A stretch of DNA of 64,000 nt from Cenococcum geophilum 1.58 (Eukaryota > Ascomycota > Dothideomycetes > Gloniales > Gloniaceae): positions 743,112 through 807,111 of the forward strand of contig KV748229.1 in the NCBI GenBank assembly GCA_001692895.1, in the 5' to 3' direction. Below, piece after piece: positions 1 through 12,545 of this stretch. How positions within the stretch are numbered: position 1 is the first letter of the stretch; the number at the start of each line of letters is the position of its first letter. The notes under the pieces are model-generated. The model was not told the origin of the DNA and did no database searches. It saw only the letters and a program-made list of their open reading frames with translations. Both the position numbers and the translations under genes were made by a program.

Positions 1-930
1 TCCAATTAAACAGTCGCCTATAGCTTCCTCTGCGGTCTCCCATAGAGAATCTGTATGCTACTGTCCTTTAAAAATAACGAATAGTAGAATCGTTTGCCTA
101 TATATGCCAATTATGTCCACTTAGGTAACCCATTCTCTATTCCCGTTAATTGTCCTAAAATTAATAACTCTTCCTCCTAAAATAACTACCTTGGTAGTAA
201 AAGCTAGTCCTATTACGAAGCCCGTCTTATCTATATTCTATATATTAAATTCGTTAATATTATATTAGGTAACGGCATTATAGTAGTTGGAAAAGAACCT
301 CTTAATACGGCTAGGGTTGTTATTAGCAAAGGCTCGTTCTTAATTAATTAAACGTATATAGCAGCAACAAAGCTCTTCTTGCCGTTTTAGAAATTTATAT
401 ACCCACTTCTTGCCCAAAGGTTCGATTTAAAGGTACTGAGGAAGGTTTACATACTCCCATCTAAGCACTATTATCGCAATCGTCCGAATAGTATGCTGGC
501 GATATAGAAAACCAGCGTTAGCAAGATATATACAGTGCTAAGTAATTACATCTTTACTAGAAATAGTAATACGATTCTGGTTAATATGGGCGACTTTATA
601 AGGCTGTTATTTTCCATTAAGGCGGCGTCGAAATGTCTGCGGATCCAATCCATGGGCTTTTGCGTAGGCTTCCCGACTGTTATAAAGGCCAGAACGCTAG
701 GCAGTGGCAGCGATCTATATAGTCTCGTTAAGGTTAGGTTGTAGAGGCCAGCGGGGCATTATAGTGTTAATAATAATATTCTTAATTACGATGCAAACAT
801 ATAAAATAGAGGTAGGTTTTCCAATGTTTTGATTTTACGACCGGCAATATACTTAATTAGGAAGGCGGTAAGGTCCCATTGTTATAACTAGGCCGACCGT
901 CATAACCCGATCCCTTACGTTAAGACTTTT
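1..930. other. Unassigned, partly RIP-mutated sequence
   Basis: No gene or mobile-element domain could be recognised on either strand. The first 300 bases are TA-rich like the rest of the block. About 340-760 keeps more CA and TG dinucleotides and is less mutated. The 69-residue open frame at 535-744 (+) has no recognisable motif and lies in AT-rich repeat DNA, so it is not called as a gene. The stretch may be a remnant of the 5' half of the gypsy element whose pol begins just downstream, or another element truncated by the window edge. Confidence 0.4.
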
Positions 931-3495
931 ATAATAAATAATAGTACCTATAAAAGGTATAAATTTAGTAGCCTAGTTCGTAAAAACAATTACTAAAATC
1001 CTAGAACAATATATCCTACACTATACCTTACCGTTTCTAGATAATATTATAGTAAAAGGCCTATAGATAGTATTTAATAGAGAAAAAAGTCTTTTAGGCG
1101 TATATAGATATATCCTAAAATATATTATATAGTTAGACGGAGTGCTTACAGATTTAGAGCGAGCTAAGTATATAATCTTAGGCGTAAAGTCTCACTTCTA
1201 TAAAGATAAGATTATAGTAGCTAGTTACTATTATAATAAAAAAGGACAATATCCAGAAGAGTTAAAAGTTATAAAGATTATTTACTGGAGAGACTATAAA
1301 GACGTTATATTTACTTAAGCATTTCTAGGGGTTGTTATATACTACTAAATATAGGTAAAGAACTTTATAATTAAGGTAGAGCTAATCTTCTAACTGCTAT
1401 AAGTAAATATTCCGTTTATATATGGTATAGAGTAGGTTACTACTATAAAGACTCTAAAGCATGCAATTATTACTACGCCTATATTAGTTTAACTAGATTA
1501 TAATAAGGGGGCTAGGTTAATTATTTTCGCCGTTAACGGTTGTAAAAATAAATAGGGGTGCGGCCTTATATAACTAAACGTATAAGGTTATCGTTACCTA
1601 TATTAATATAAGAGCGGCATTTAGTCTTAAGCGGAATAGAAATATAACTTAGGAAAGCTTAAGTATCGGGCGTTATTATATATATTAAAAAGTGTCGTGT
1701 ATACCTATACGGCGTTCGCTTTATAGTTAAGACGGGTATAAATATCTTAGTCGTATAACTAAATTATACTGCTACTAATTTACATAGAGCCTTAATAATA
1801 AGATAGCTAGCATAGATCCAGCTATAGGACTTTAATATTAGATATATGCTAGGAAAGAAGAATAGCCTAGCTAATAGACTTTTATAATAGCTACCTAATA
1901 GTAAATAACCTAATAAGCTAACTAAAGACATTAAAGAGTTTATTAACTATAAGCTAAGTGCCTTAAAATATACGGCTAGCCCTTTTAAAATAGAAGCGGA
2001 GCTGCCATTAGAAGACTTATATTTAAAAAATCTTAGAAATTATAAAATAGCTAGTAACCTTACGGCGTCTAAAGGAGATAAATACTAAGGAATTTAAAGG
2101 GTTTAAACGGCACGCGCTAAAGTTCCTAGTGCGTAATTAATAGCTCTTCCGCTAATAGTTAAAAAATATACTAATATAAAGAGTAGTTAATAACAAGATA
2201 ACTTAGTAAGAGATTATTAAGAGCCTTTATAATTAGAGTAGATATTATAAATAAGAGGGAATATACTAAAGGATCTTAAATTAGTATTAGTGGCTAGAGC
2301 TATAGGATCAGATATTATAGTATATTAAGTTATACCTATAATGCTAGGGGCAACAGTTAGGGTAGGAAAAAGAAGTAATATACCCTATATAGGAGTCTAC
2401 CTTATGGTAATAAGTAGTAATAGATATTATATATATACCGCCAAACCGTCTTAAATTCCGGTACCTAGCTATTACTTAAGAGTATATATTTAGATGGGTA
2501 AAAGCTTAGGCCCTTTAAAATAAAGATATAAAGAGTATAGTAAAGTTCCTCTATAAAGATATTATCTGCTAATAGGGAGTATTTAGACCGCTCTCTATAA
2601 ATAGTAGAAAAGAGAATACTAATATTACCACTATGCTCGCAGAGCTCTATAATATTAAAAGGGTTATAGGTTCCGTATATTACCTATAGGGGTAAAGCTT
2701 TATAGAGTAAGGTTATAAACCTACAATAAACGCTTTAGTAAAGATAGATGGCTTATAGCTAGATAATCTTTATACCGTCTTATAGGCTAATAGAATAACT
2801 ATTAAGCGGTTTACGGAAATAACGCTAGTAAGAGTTATATGCGAGTATAAGTATATCCTTTTTATTAAACTCTATATATCTACTTAGTAAATACTACCTT
2901 AGTAAACGGTCCGGACTACTAAAGAGCTACTAACACTTTACGTAAAATAGTTTAACTAAAGAGACGCGGATATATAAGAGGCTATAGCGCATATAAGGCG
3001 ACTAAGGGTAGTAAATAAAGAGTATTTTAATAATACCTATCGGATTTACTAGGATGAATTTAAGGTTGGAGATATAATTATGCTCTATAATACGCAGCTT
3101 AAGTAAAATTATTCTAGTAGCTATAAGTTAGATCTAAAATAGCTAGGCCCGTTCCGTATATATAAGAATTACTCTTATAAAGGATGGTACTTAATTAAGG
3201 ATTTTAATAGTATGCTATTCCGCGATTAAACTCTAGGGAATAGATTAAAGAAGTTCTATTAATAATAGATATCTAAAGTCCGCTAGGAGGACTAGCTTAA
3301 CTAGTTAGGTAAAACTAAACTATGAGAAATAATAACAGAGCTAGAGCCTAAGAAAGATACGTAAAATCTACTAGTATTACAACACCGCGTATATTAAGAA
3401 GTGCGTATTTTAAAAAGATTATTTAATAGAACTAAGTATAAAACGTTTAACTAAGGGACAGTTAAGTTCTAAGGTGGGGGAAGAGATATAGATAA
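930..3495 (+). mobile_element. G1: Ty3/gypsy pol relic (RT-RNase H-integrase), 5'-truncated, RIP-degraded
   Basis: Reading TAA/TAG as lost Gln or Trp codons gives a continuous gypsy-type pol. The reverse transcriptase palm reads F-L-D-N-I at 1034-1048, where FLDD is expected, so the second catalytic Asp is now Asn. A thumb/connection part with an AFLGVVIYY-like stretch follows near 1320. The RNase H region at about 1450-1900 ends in a box reading RYMLGKKNSLANRL, close to the family's HVPGxxHxxADGLSR. The integrase spans about 2200-3100 (VVIDIIYIPP near 2410). A polypurine stretch (ggtgggggaag, about 3473-3483) marks the 3' end. No gag, protease or RT N-terminus precedes it and no paired LTR was found, so it is a fragment. 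In-frame stops make it non-functional. Confidence 0.82.
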
Positions 3496-3659
3496 TAGCC
3501 GCGTAATCTGTCCGTTTATTTACTATATTTTTTAAAGCTCTTTCTATTACGCTTTTTTATTTACTTTTTTAGTTATAGGAATCTAATATATATTAATAGT
3601 GAGGTAAGGACAAAAGAATATTTATATATAGCTATCTAGTAGACTACTAGTACTATATA

Positions 3660-3989
3660 AAGGAGCTAAGTAATAAATTAGTAATGTTCTTACAGAAGTT
3701 AGAGGCTTTATAGTTAATTAGCGTTATATAGTACTTATCTAAATCTATAATAAGACTCTGCTTAAGAGAGAGAACTATGTAAATACTGCTAGTGTAGTAG
3801 TTAATTTCATTAATTATAATAATAGGTTATAAGTATCTCTAGGAAAGGACGCGTTCTTAATAATCTTTAAGGATATTTTTAATATTAGTAAGATAGTAAA
3901 AGATTAAAGGAATTAGTATAATAAAGCTAAAAAAACTATCTAAAAAGCCTAGGAATAAGATATTCTTAATAAACTACTAAAATACGTAG
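3660..3989 (+). pseudogene. Unknown coding-like relic, left part (interrupted by G2)
   Basis: A plus-strand frame here is open apart from TAA/TAG codons of the kind RIP makes from Gln. Its tail reads ILNKLLKYV up to the CGTAG target duplication of element G2. If G2 (3,990-12,144) and one copy of CGTAG are removed, the same frame continues without a shift into 12,150 (…KYVVFYYFLSTT…). That continuity supports a real ancestral coding sequence older than G2. No family is recognised: there is no zinc knuckle, RT, DDE or helicase motif. The remaining parts are at 12,145-12,287 and 12,546-13,890. Confidence 0.45.
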
Positions 3990-4421
3990 TATTACGGACG
4001 CTTTAAGTACGATGTTATGACTACTTAGAGAGGAGTTAAAAGAAGCTAGTTAGTTAATCTAGGCACGGTCTGGGATGGAGCTGATAGAACTATATAACGA
4101 GGAATGGTAACTAAGGTTATATAATGTTGTACGTAGTATACGCAGTATATAAGAGGAATGTACGTATAATACGTATAACACATATAACACATATATTATA
4201 TATAAGAAGGATTTTATAAGAGTACGGTTATATATTTAAGGACCCTTAATCCCTACCTAGATAGTTTCTTCCTTATAGTAATTCTTAGAATATAATTAGA
4301 GTTAATCTATTAGGCAACCACTCTACTAGTTATTATTACGTTATTAACTTTAATTTGCATTACCTATATACCTAGCCTATTAATAAGCCTATTATAGTAC
4401 TTACTATAAGGTTCCGTTATA
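3990..4421 (+). repeat. G2 5' LTR
   Basis: 432-bp left LTR. It starts TATTACGGACGC (ancestrally TGTTACGG, with TG changed to TA) and ends CCGTTATA (ancestrally CCGTTACA). It matches the right LTR along its whole length with only scattered, mostly transition-type differences, including a small length difference in a run of 'cacatataa' repeats. The terminal inverted repeat TGTTACGG/CCGTTACA is typical of LTR ends. Confidence 0.93.
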
Positions 4422-4499
4422 TAATTACTACCTAGTTACGGTATTAAATATAGAAAGTTAAATAATATACCACTAAAAGCAGCCATTATAACGCTATTA

Positions 4500-5600
4500 A
4501 TGGCGGCAACTACTTTAAGGTTAGGAAACGACACTAGTATAGCAGACACTAACTTATAGCAACCTATAACGGTTAGATAGTTATAAGAGATAGTTAACTA
4601 GTTAATAGAAAATAATATAACGCTAGAAAATAGGATTAACGGGATAGAAGTAGTAAAGATTAAGCTACTATTAATTAAGAGATTCTTAGGAGAAATGTTA
4701 AAGCTTAAAGGATTTCTTATATAAATGTACTTTAAAGTTATATAAGAAGGGGTAAAGCTGCTAATACCTATAGATTAAATAGTATATGCGGGACTATTCC
4801 TAGTAGGAAGGGCACTTAAGTAGTTTAAGTTTTACTTTACGGAAATATAAACAAACGGAATAACAACCACTAATTAAGATGTGCGGTTTATATTCTTAAG
4901 TTAGAAAGGGTTTACGAAGCAACTTACGCAAATATTTAGAGACTTAGAGGCAATAACTATGGCGGAAAGAAGACTCTAAGATATTACGCAATAAACCTTA
5001 GCAATTAAGTATACAATGTAGTTCTAGACATTAGCTATATAAGTTAAGTGGGGTAGTGGGGCGCTTGTGGCGTAGTATAAATAGGGACTTAAGGCTAAAG
5101 TCTAGGACGTAATTATCCTAATAGAAGATGCGGATACCCTAAGGGAGTTAATAAATTAGGCGATTAAGATTAATAATTAGATCTACTAAAGAGAATAGGT
5201 TAAAAGAGGTTAGGATAGAGTTCTATAGTTATATAAGGCGTAGAGTATATAATAACTAAAGCTAAGTTATAAACTATAGTATAGCGTAGAGCTAATAGAC
5301 CTAAGTAGTACTAAAGAAGCCTATAAGAGATGGAGTAAGAAATTATAAAAACTTAGAGGTTAAAGATCTAGTGATTATAGGACTAAGGAGTAGAGGCTAA
5401 ACTAGGGATCTTAGTAGCAGAAGACGTTTAGGCGGACTCTATAGCAAAGTTAATAGTTTAAAAATAGAGCTTATATAAATTATAGAAAACAAGGTTACTT
5501 TATAAGGGATTATAAAGATAGTTAGAGTTACTATATAATAAAGGGAACTAAACTAGTAGAAGACATATATATATAGAGGGATAATAGTATACTGCGAGGA
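4500..5600 (+). pseudogene. G2 gag relic with fully destroyed zinc knuckle
   Basis: Former gag (capsid/nucleocapsid) frame beginning at an ATG at 4,500. The nucleocapsid zinc knuckle lies at 5,472-5,513. Its four ligand positions keep the exact C-x2-C-x4-H-x4-C spacing, at codons 5472, 5481, 5496 and 5511, but all four are now Tyr (TAT, TAT, TAC, TAT). This is what RIP does to TGT/TGC and CAT/CAC codons. Numerous TAG/TAA codons stand where Gln is expected. Gag would have packaged the element RNA in cytoplasmic particles; this copy cannot. Confidence 0.8.
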
Positions 5601-7379
5601 ACAAAAGAATGTTTAATTAGAAGTTTTGCGTTCTGTTATAACAATATATACTAAATTTATAAAGACGCTAAGTATAGTATAAGCTATTAGCTATAGGAGC
5701 CAAAATCCTTAAAATATAGAGGAATTAATAAACTATTACGTAGACCGGATATTAAAGACGACGAGTTTAATATAGGTGAAATATTTGCAGATAATAAGGC
5801 AATAAAGGTAGCTTACTAGGAGTGTGCAAACCTTAAAGAAGTTATATTAGAAGTAGAAACTAAGACCGCTATAGAGCAAGATTTAGTAACGGGAGTTATA
5901 ATACTATTAGATACGGCATCTATCGCTTTATAAGACGAAAGAAAGAGTATCCTATAAGGATTAAGCAAGCAAATAACTACTAGTACTAATTTATTACTTA
6001 ATAAAGGCAAAAGGCCAAAGGCTTAAGATTCTTAAGACGAGATAAGGTATACCTAAGGACCTATAATAGACAGAAACTAATAAAGTAGGGCAATAGCTTA
6101 GTTTAAAGATATATAAATAAGCTTAGGATAAAGTTTCCTATAGGTATAAGACTCTTAAGACGAGATAAGTAAGATTTAAGACTCTTAAGATAAGATAAGA
6201 ACACCTAAGCCTAGTTAGACTAAGGTAGGAGTAAAGCTTAAGATAGAGGCAAGCTTAAAATTAAGAATCCTATAAAACTAAGACTTTAAGACACGAATAA
6301 GGACTATTAATAAGATTAAGAAGTAAGAAGACTTTAAGGATCTACTTATAAGACGCGAAAAGAAAGAAACTATAAAGGAATTTAGAGCAAGAATTACCTT
6401 ATAGTAAAGTTAGAAACTAAATAAGAGATTTAGTATACTAGGTTATATAAGGGATAGGGCACCTATATAAAGAATTACTAATAGGCCTAGGGTAGGCACA
6501 CTAAGAGCTAAGTGGCTTACTAAACTAGAATAAGAAGAGAATCTAGAGAATCTAACTAGGTTTAAAAAACAATATATAAAAGGTTATTACGACGTAGTAA
6601 TAAGAAGATACTTTCTTATAGACAAGCCGTATATACTTAAGGGGCTGTACTAAAAGTGGTATAGGTAATAACATAACGACGAGTAGGAAGATTTCTATAT
6701 ATAGTTAGATAAAAAAAGTTGTCTAAGACTACCTAATTACAGAAAAGGCTATAGGTTATATTAAAGGAGCCTTAATTATAACGTTAAAAGATCTAAAGGA
6801 GTAATTAGAGGACTAGAGAAGTAAGAGATAAATCTTAGTACCTACGAATAAAGTTATAACGCTTAGATTAATATAAGAAAGGTTTAAACTTAAGGATAAA
6901 GATAAGCTATAAGTTAACTTAAGACACTAAGTATATTATACGTTAGTATAGATTGCATATATAGATAATGTGTATAATATATATAGAGTACCTAAAGATA
7001 AACACCGGAAGTACCTAGTAAGGATATATTAGGCACTAGATAAGGTAAAGTATAGAAACGTTAAATATATATATATTTAGCACCTAGTAGAAGTATAAAG
7101 CTAAGGGGACTTAATACTTTAGCTAGGAAGATTCCTTACGGAAGAATACCTAAATAGATAATAGTGGTAAGAATGCCTAGAGAATATATATTTATAGTAT
7201 ATTAAAGATAAAAAGCGAACTAAGTATTAGTTAAAAGTGGACTAAGTATAAATAGGATTAAATAGCTAATAATTAGGAAAAGTAGAGGCCTATAAAACTA
7301 GAGGGAACTAGTAATAAAGCCTTAGACCCTTAAAGGAATTTAAGGATAACACCTAAATTTATAAGTAAAGTAGTAAGAT

Positions 7380-10300
7380 TAATAGTTTAAAGCGCTAATA
7401 GATAGTGGAGTAATAAGGAACTATATTTTACTAGTAATAGTTAAAAAAAAAAAAGGGATTACCATATAGGAAAAAGGAATATTTTTATCTATTAGTAATA
7501 ATTTTAGGAGATCCGATAGCCTATAGAGGAGGTATTATTAATCTTTAAACAGGACCTATTTAGTTAACCATTAAAGGAAGGTAAATTAAGATGTCCTTTA
7601 ATATACTACTATTAGAGAATAATAAGGCAGTATTAGGAATGCCTTAATTACAGAAATATAATCTAAAGATTAATTAGATTATAGGTTAGGTTAATATTAG
7701 AGATACTTAATAACGTAAGATGTAATAATAAGCTAAGCTGGTATAGTACTAAGTAGAAGCAGCCTATAAAGAAATGGAAAAATGATTAAGCTATATACTA
7801 AAGAGATATTATAAGTATAATAAGAAACTATAGTTACCGGAAAGTAAAAAGCTATTAAAGTATATAGTATAGGATTATAAGATAGAATTAGAACTAGGAA
7901 TAAGTTTAAGGTTTTTTTTAATCTATAAGCTTACTGAAGAAAAAGGTAGAGTATTAAAAGAGTTTATTTAGGAAAACCTACAAAAGGGATATATTAGACT
8001 ATTATAGTTATTAGTAGGTTATCCAGTACTATTTATACTAAAGAAGAATAGTAAACTAAGGCTGTATATTAACTATAGATAGTTAAATAGCATTACTAAA
8101 AAGGATAGGTATTCTTTATCCTTAATTAGCGAAATCTAAAATAGGATAAGTAATGTATAAATCTTTATAAAGATAGATCTAAGATAGGCATACTATTAAA
8201 TTAAAATTAAGGAAGGTAATAAATAAAAAGTAGCCTTTAGGTTAAAGGAAGGACTATATAAACTATTAGTTATATAATTTAGGCTTATAAACGCGCTAGC
8301 AATGTTCTAAAAGCGTATTAATAATATATTAGGCGAACACTTAAATAAATTTGTTATAGTATATCTTAATAATATTATTATTTACTTAATAACTAAGGAA
8401 GAGCACAAAAAATATATTAAATAGGTCTTAAGGAGACTATAAAAGGAATAGATGCTAGTAGCAATTAAAAAATATAAGTTCTTTACTAGGAAGACCAATT
8501 TTGTTAGATTTATTATTAAATTAGGCCAACTTAGTATAGATCTAAAGAAGATTAAGGCTATAGTAAATTAGCAGGAACTAAAGAATATTATATAGTTAAA
8601 ATTATTTCTAGGGTTTTGTAATTATTATAGAAGGTTTATAACGTAATAGTTAAAGGATATTAAACTATTTATACAACTAATAAAGAAAGAAGAACTATAG
8701 GCATAAGGAGAGGAATAAAAAGAATTATTTAAGAAAGTTAAAGAGTTATTTACCTAGGAGCTAATTCTTAAGATCTATTAACTAGGACTAAAGACGGTTA
8801 TAAAAATAGATATATTAGACTTTATACTAGGGGCATACTTTATATAAAGATATTAAGATAGATGGCACCTAGTATTATACTATAGTTAGAAGATAATACT
8901 ACTAAAGTTAAACTATAACATTTACAATAAGGAGTTATTAGGTATAGTTATAGCACTAAAAAAATAGAGAGTATTCTTATAAGGTATAAAAAACTATTTA
9001 TAGTTAAGATAAATTATAAAAACTTAATAGGATTCTTAATAATAAAGGAACTTAACTAAAGATAGGTTAGATGGGTAGAGATACTTATAGAATACCATTT
9101 TAAGATTTAATATACTAAGGGTACAGATAATATGCGAGTAGATACTCTAAGTTAAAAGGCTAAACTATAAAATAATAAGAAGCCGTTAGGGGCTTTACTG
9201 CAAAAAGATATAAATGGATTAATTAGGTATAATTATCTAAAAATTATAGCGACTTAAGAGGAACTAGATAGAGTTTATAAGTTATTAGAAAGCTTTTAAG
9301 TATAAAGGGTCTTTAAAGTATAGCTAGAAGAATAGTTAGAATATTTAGGGAAAGAAATATTATATAAGTATAGAGAGGTAAAGTATATCCTAAGAAGCAT
9401 AGCGGAGCATTTTATAAAAGATTTCTATAAGGGAATAATTTAAGAACATAATAGAGCTATGGGCTTAGTGTTAAGACTCTAAGAGGAGTATATTATTAAT
9501 AGAATCTAGGGCTTAGTGCAAAAAGTTATAAAGGAGTATTTAGATTACTAAAGAAATAAATTAATAAGGTATAAGCCGTATAGAGGGCTATAACCTATTA
9601 AAATACTAGAAAGACTATGGGAGGTTATATTATAGAACTTTATTATAAAGTTGCTAAAATTAAAAGATCCTATTACTGGGCAAGACTATCCCTTACATTG
9701 TTGTTTACGTCCTATAAATTGTGGCCCGTGCGTGCCAATCAATAAGCTGCATTCCCAGGCGGTCAATCGTTCTGCCGCATCACCAAAGTTTTGAGCTGCC
9801 TCCGCGCCCGCGCCCGCGCCCGGTAAGACCTAAATTAAAACCTCTACTTCGCATCCAATAGCCTGCAATTATAGAGCGTCGCGGCGGTCAGTCAATTAAC
9901 TCTACAACTAGCTCTATAATTGCCAATCGCGTTAACAGATCTACTCGTAGAGAGCCCTCAGCATTATGGGCTCGCACTTTGATGTTCTTGATCTCGCGCA
10001 CGGGCCACATTTTATATCACATTAACAATGCAAGGGATAATATAATTTTAGTAATAGTAAATAAGCTTATAAAGTGGAGATACTTTATAGTATATACGGA
10101 AGAAATATTAGTAGAAGATATTACTAGAATCTATATTAAGGAAGTATTTATAAAATATAAAGCACTAAGTAAAATTATATTAGATAGAGATCTAAGATTT
10201 ATAGTAGTATTTTAGGAGGTATTCTTAGCGGAATAAGGAGTTAGAGTAGTAACTTCCACTATATATTATCCGCAGATAGATAGTTAAATAAAGAGATTAA

Positions 10301-11060
10301 ATTAGATACTGGAATAGTATCTAAAATACTATATTAATTACGCATAGAATAATTAGGTATTGCTATTACTAGTTATATAGTTTATATATAATATAACACT
10401 ACAAAAAGGGATAGGCATATTACTATTTAAGGCGAATTATGGATATAAGCTAAGAATATTATTATTACTATAGTAAGTAAAGAAAACAAGTAGTATAGCT
10501 AAAGAAAGGATAAAGATACTAATAAATCTTTATATAGACCTTATAGAATTAGTAAAGAAAGTATAAGAAAGAATAAAAAAGTACTATAATACTAAGAGAT
10601 CTAAGGGACTAGATCTTAAGGAGGGAAATAAAGTATAGCTACTATACAAAAAATTTAAGAGTTAATAACTAAGTAAGAAGTTAGACTACGTTAGATTAAG
10701 ACCTTTTAAATTTAAATAAAGAATTTTATAGGTTATATTTAAGTTAAACCTACTAGCTAAAATAAAGATCTACCCTATATAGTATATTGCGATACTAAAG
10801 CTAGTATATAGGAATGTTAAGCCACTAGTTTACAAAGCAGACACATATAGAGGATAAAAAGAAGATAAATAGTAAGTTTTAAGGATTATTAGTTATAAGG
10901 ACATTAACAATAAAATATAGTATAAAGTTAAGTAAATAGGCTATAAGGAGACTACCTAGGAACTACTAAGGAATTTAAAAAACACTATAAGAAAGGTATA
11001 AGAGTATTAAGAGAAATTAGGTTAGGTAGCATTAATAAAAAAGGATTATAAAAAAATAAG
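7380..11060 (+). pseudogene. G2 pol relic: protease, RT, RNase H, integrase, chromodomain
   Basis: The protease active site reads A-L-I-D-S-G-V around 7,393-7,413, so the catalytic Asp is kept. In the reverse transcriptase about 7,900-8,650, a GYPVLFILKK…LYINYRQLN stretch is followed by Y-L-N-N-I at 8,362-8,376: the YLDD catalytic pair is now Asn-Asn. RNase H lies at about 8,780-9,150. The integrase is interrupted by the MITE at 9,690; its frame resumes at about 10,037 with NIILVIVNKLIKW and a conserved IILDRDLRF near 10,170. A C-terminal chromodomain is recognisable at about 10,875-11,010 (QYKVKQIGYKETTQELLRNL), which in chromoviruses directs insertion to heterochromatin. The window between gag and protease (5,600-7,380) is gag-pol spacer with degraded coding sequence and no clear motif. 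Confidence 0.85.
9690..10036. mobile_element. MITE-1 (347 bp) inside the G2 integrase
   Basis: A GC-richer island not mutated by RIP, sitting inside a RIP-saturated pol. Its ends are imperfect inverted repeats about 45 bp long: the left begins CCCTTACATTGTTG and the right reads AACAATGCAAGGG. Both contain the perfect 13-bp inner repeat TGTGGCCCGTGCG (left about 9,721) / CGCACGGGCCACA (right about 9,997-10,009). Flanking AT dinucleotides (9,688-9,689 and 10,037-10,038) look like a 2-bp duplication. Deleting the element plus one AT restores the integrase frame (…GQDY-NIILVIVN…). It encodes no protein and is non-autonomous; a Tc1/mariner-like mobiliser is a guess from the 2-bp duplication. Confidence 0.82.
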
Positions 11061-11694
11061 TCACCTAAGGAGGACCTAAGAAGAGTAGTTACTAAACTAC
11101 TTAGATCTATTTCCTTCTTAAATAGAAAAGAGTCCGTTTTCTTATTACTAAGTTCCTATAAACCCTATTTTATAAGTTTCTACTCTTTAAAACGGACCTT
11201 CTTATAAACCTTCTTAAGACGGAGTAACTAAGCGGATGCTATAATATGGGCTTTAAGAGCATTCCAACTTAATAAGATCTAGAGATAGTTTACTATTTAG
11301 CCGCGTAGTAATAGATTAAACATAAGACCTTAAAATAAATTAATTAGGGAACTAGATGACTATTAAGGGCAATAGGTTGTATATATTTAGTATTAGAAAT
11401 AAAGCAAATGTTATAGGACGAATAAATATTCGCTTTAGTGTACTCTAAGTAAGAGGACAGTTATCGCGAAGATAGGTTCGCCAATATAACGTAGACTAAC
11501 CCCTCTTTTAAACAATAAGAACACGGAGACGGTATAATCTTACTAAAAGACAAGATTATAGTAACAGTATAGGCATAATATTGCGCTTATAAAGAAGAAA
11601 GGGCTTTAGGTATAATAAGTAACAATATTAACCAAATTAATTAAACGGATATTATACCTCTAGTAGATAACTTAGAGATATTAGGAATCTTTAA

Positions 11695-11721
11695 GGATAA
11701 AGATAAAAAGGAGGGGAATGG
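11695..11721 (+). other. G2 polypurine tract
   Basis: A purine-only run (aaagataaaaaggagggga…) ends directly at the 3' LTR start. This is the plus-strand priming site expected just upstream of the 3' LTR of a gypsy element. Confidence 0.8.
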
Positions 11722-12144
11722 TATTACGGACGCTTTAAGTATAATATTATAACTACTTAGAGAGGAGTTAGAAGAAGCTAGTTAGTTAATTTAGGTATAG
11801 TTTAAGATAGAGCCGATAGAACTATATAATAAGGAATAGTAACTAAGGTTATATAATATTATACGCAGTATACGCAGTATATAAGAGGAATGTACGTATA
11901 ATATATATAACACGTATATTATATATAAGAAGGATTTTATAGGAGTACGGTTGTATATTTAAGGACCCTTAATCCCTACTTAGATAGTTCCTTCCTTATA
12001 GTAATTCTTAGAATATAATTAGAGTTAATCTATTAGGCAACCACTCCACTAGTTATTATTATATTTTTAACTTTAATTTACATTACCTATATACCTAGCC
12101 TATTAACGAGCCTATTGTAGTACTTGCTATAAGGTTCCGTTACA
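11722..12144 (+). repeat. G2 3' LTR
   Basis: 423-bp right LTR matching 3,990-4,421. It ends CCGTTACA, with an unmutated CA terminus, immediately followed by the CGTAG duplication. Confidence 0.93.
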
Positions 12145-12287
12145 CGTAGTTTTCTACTACTTTCTCTCTACTACCTAAAAGCTTACCGTCCACCTACTTT
12201 ATAAAGTAATAGCGTAAGTTAATAAAGCCCTAGTTAAGAGGCTTAATTATTTAGGACGCGGCATTAAGAATATTACTTAACTATAGC
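12145..12287 (+). pseudogene. Unknown coding-like relic, middle part
   Basis: A short piece of the same plus-strand frame, between the right end of G2 and the ATAGC duplication of the solo LTR. The frame reads VVFYYFLSTT at its start and, after removal of the solo LTR plus one ATAGC, runs on into 12,551 in the same frame. Only RIP-type stops interrupt it. Confidence 0.4.
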
Positions 12288-12545
12288 TGTAAGGGTACTT
12301 TTAGTCCCTTACTTGGCTACATCCCGGAAGCTCTTAGGGGCTACTAAGGCTAGCCTTCGGCTAGGCCTTGGCTACCCCTTATAAGCTCCTCGGGCTTACA
12401 GCCTCCTTCCTCCCCCATCGGTTTGTCTCTGTACTAGGCTATTACCTACCCTTATTACCATATCGTCCTCTTCTATCAACTCCCTATATAACTCATGCTC
12501 GGCTTACCTGCTCCCTACCGTACACCCTAGCAATACTGCCTTACA
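12288..12545. mobile_element. Solo LTR (258 bp), un-RIPed
   Basis: A 258-bp block starting TGTAAGGGTAC and ending CTGCCTTACA, so with TG…CA ends and the terminal inverted repeat TGTAAGG/CCTTACA. It is flanked by the 5-bp duplication ATAGC (12,283-12,287 and 12,546-12,550). These are the marks of a solo LTR left by recombination of a full element. Its composition is near normal, unlike its surroundings. A diverged, RIP-mutated relative lies at about 40,640-40,818. The small open frame at 12,368-12,553 falls inside it and is not a gene. Confidence 0.8.

Larger units (their letters stand above)
3990..12144 (+). mobile_element. G2: full-length Ty3/gypsy chromovirus with LTRs and TSD
   Basis: A complete LTR retrotransposon bounded by two direct LTRs (3,990-4,421 and 11,722-12,144) and flanked by the 5-bp target duplication CGTAG (3,985-3,989 and 12,145-12,149). 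Domain order is gag with CCHC-type knuckle, protease, RT, RNase H, integrase, chromodomain, polypurine tract: the Ty3/gypsy chromovirus order. All ORFs are riddled with RIP stops. A 347-bp MITE (9,690-10,036) sits inside the integrase. Without that MITE the element is about 7.8 kb. It is inserted in the unknown coding-like relic. Confidence 0.93.

Noticed and set aside
535-744. 69-codon open frame, plus strand
   Set aside because: No motif, lies in repeat DNA of mixed composition, and codon content is not convincing. Kept only as part of an unassigned stretch.
5816-6010. 64-codon open frame, minus strand
   Set aside because: Antisense to the G2 gag-pol spacer; open by chance in RIP-altered DNA.
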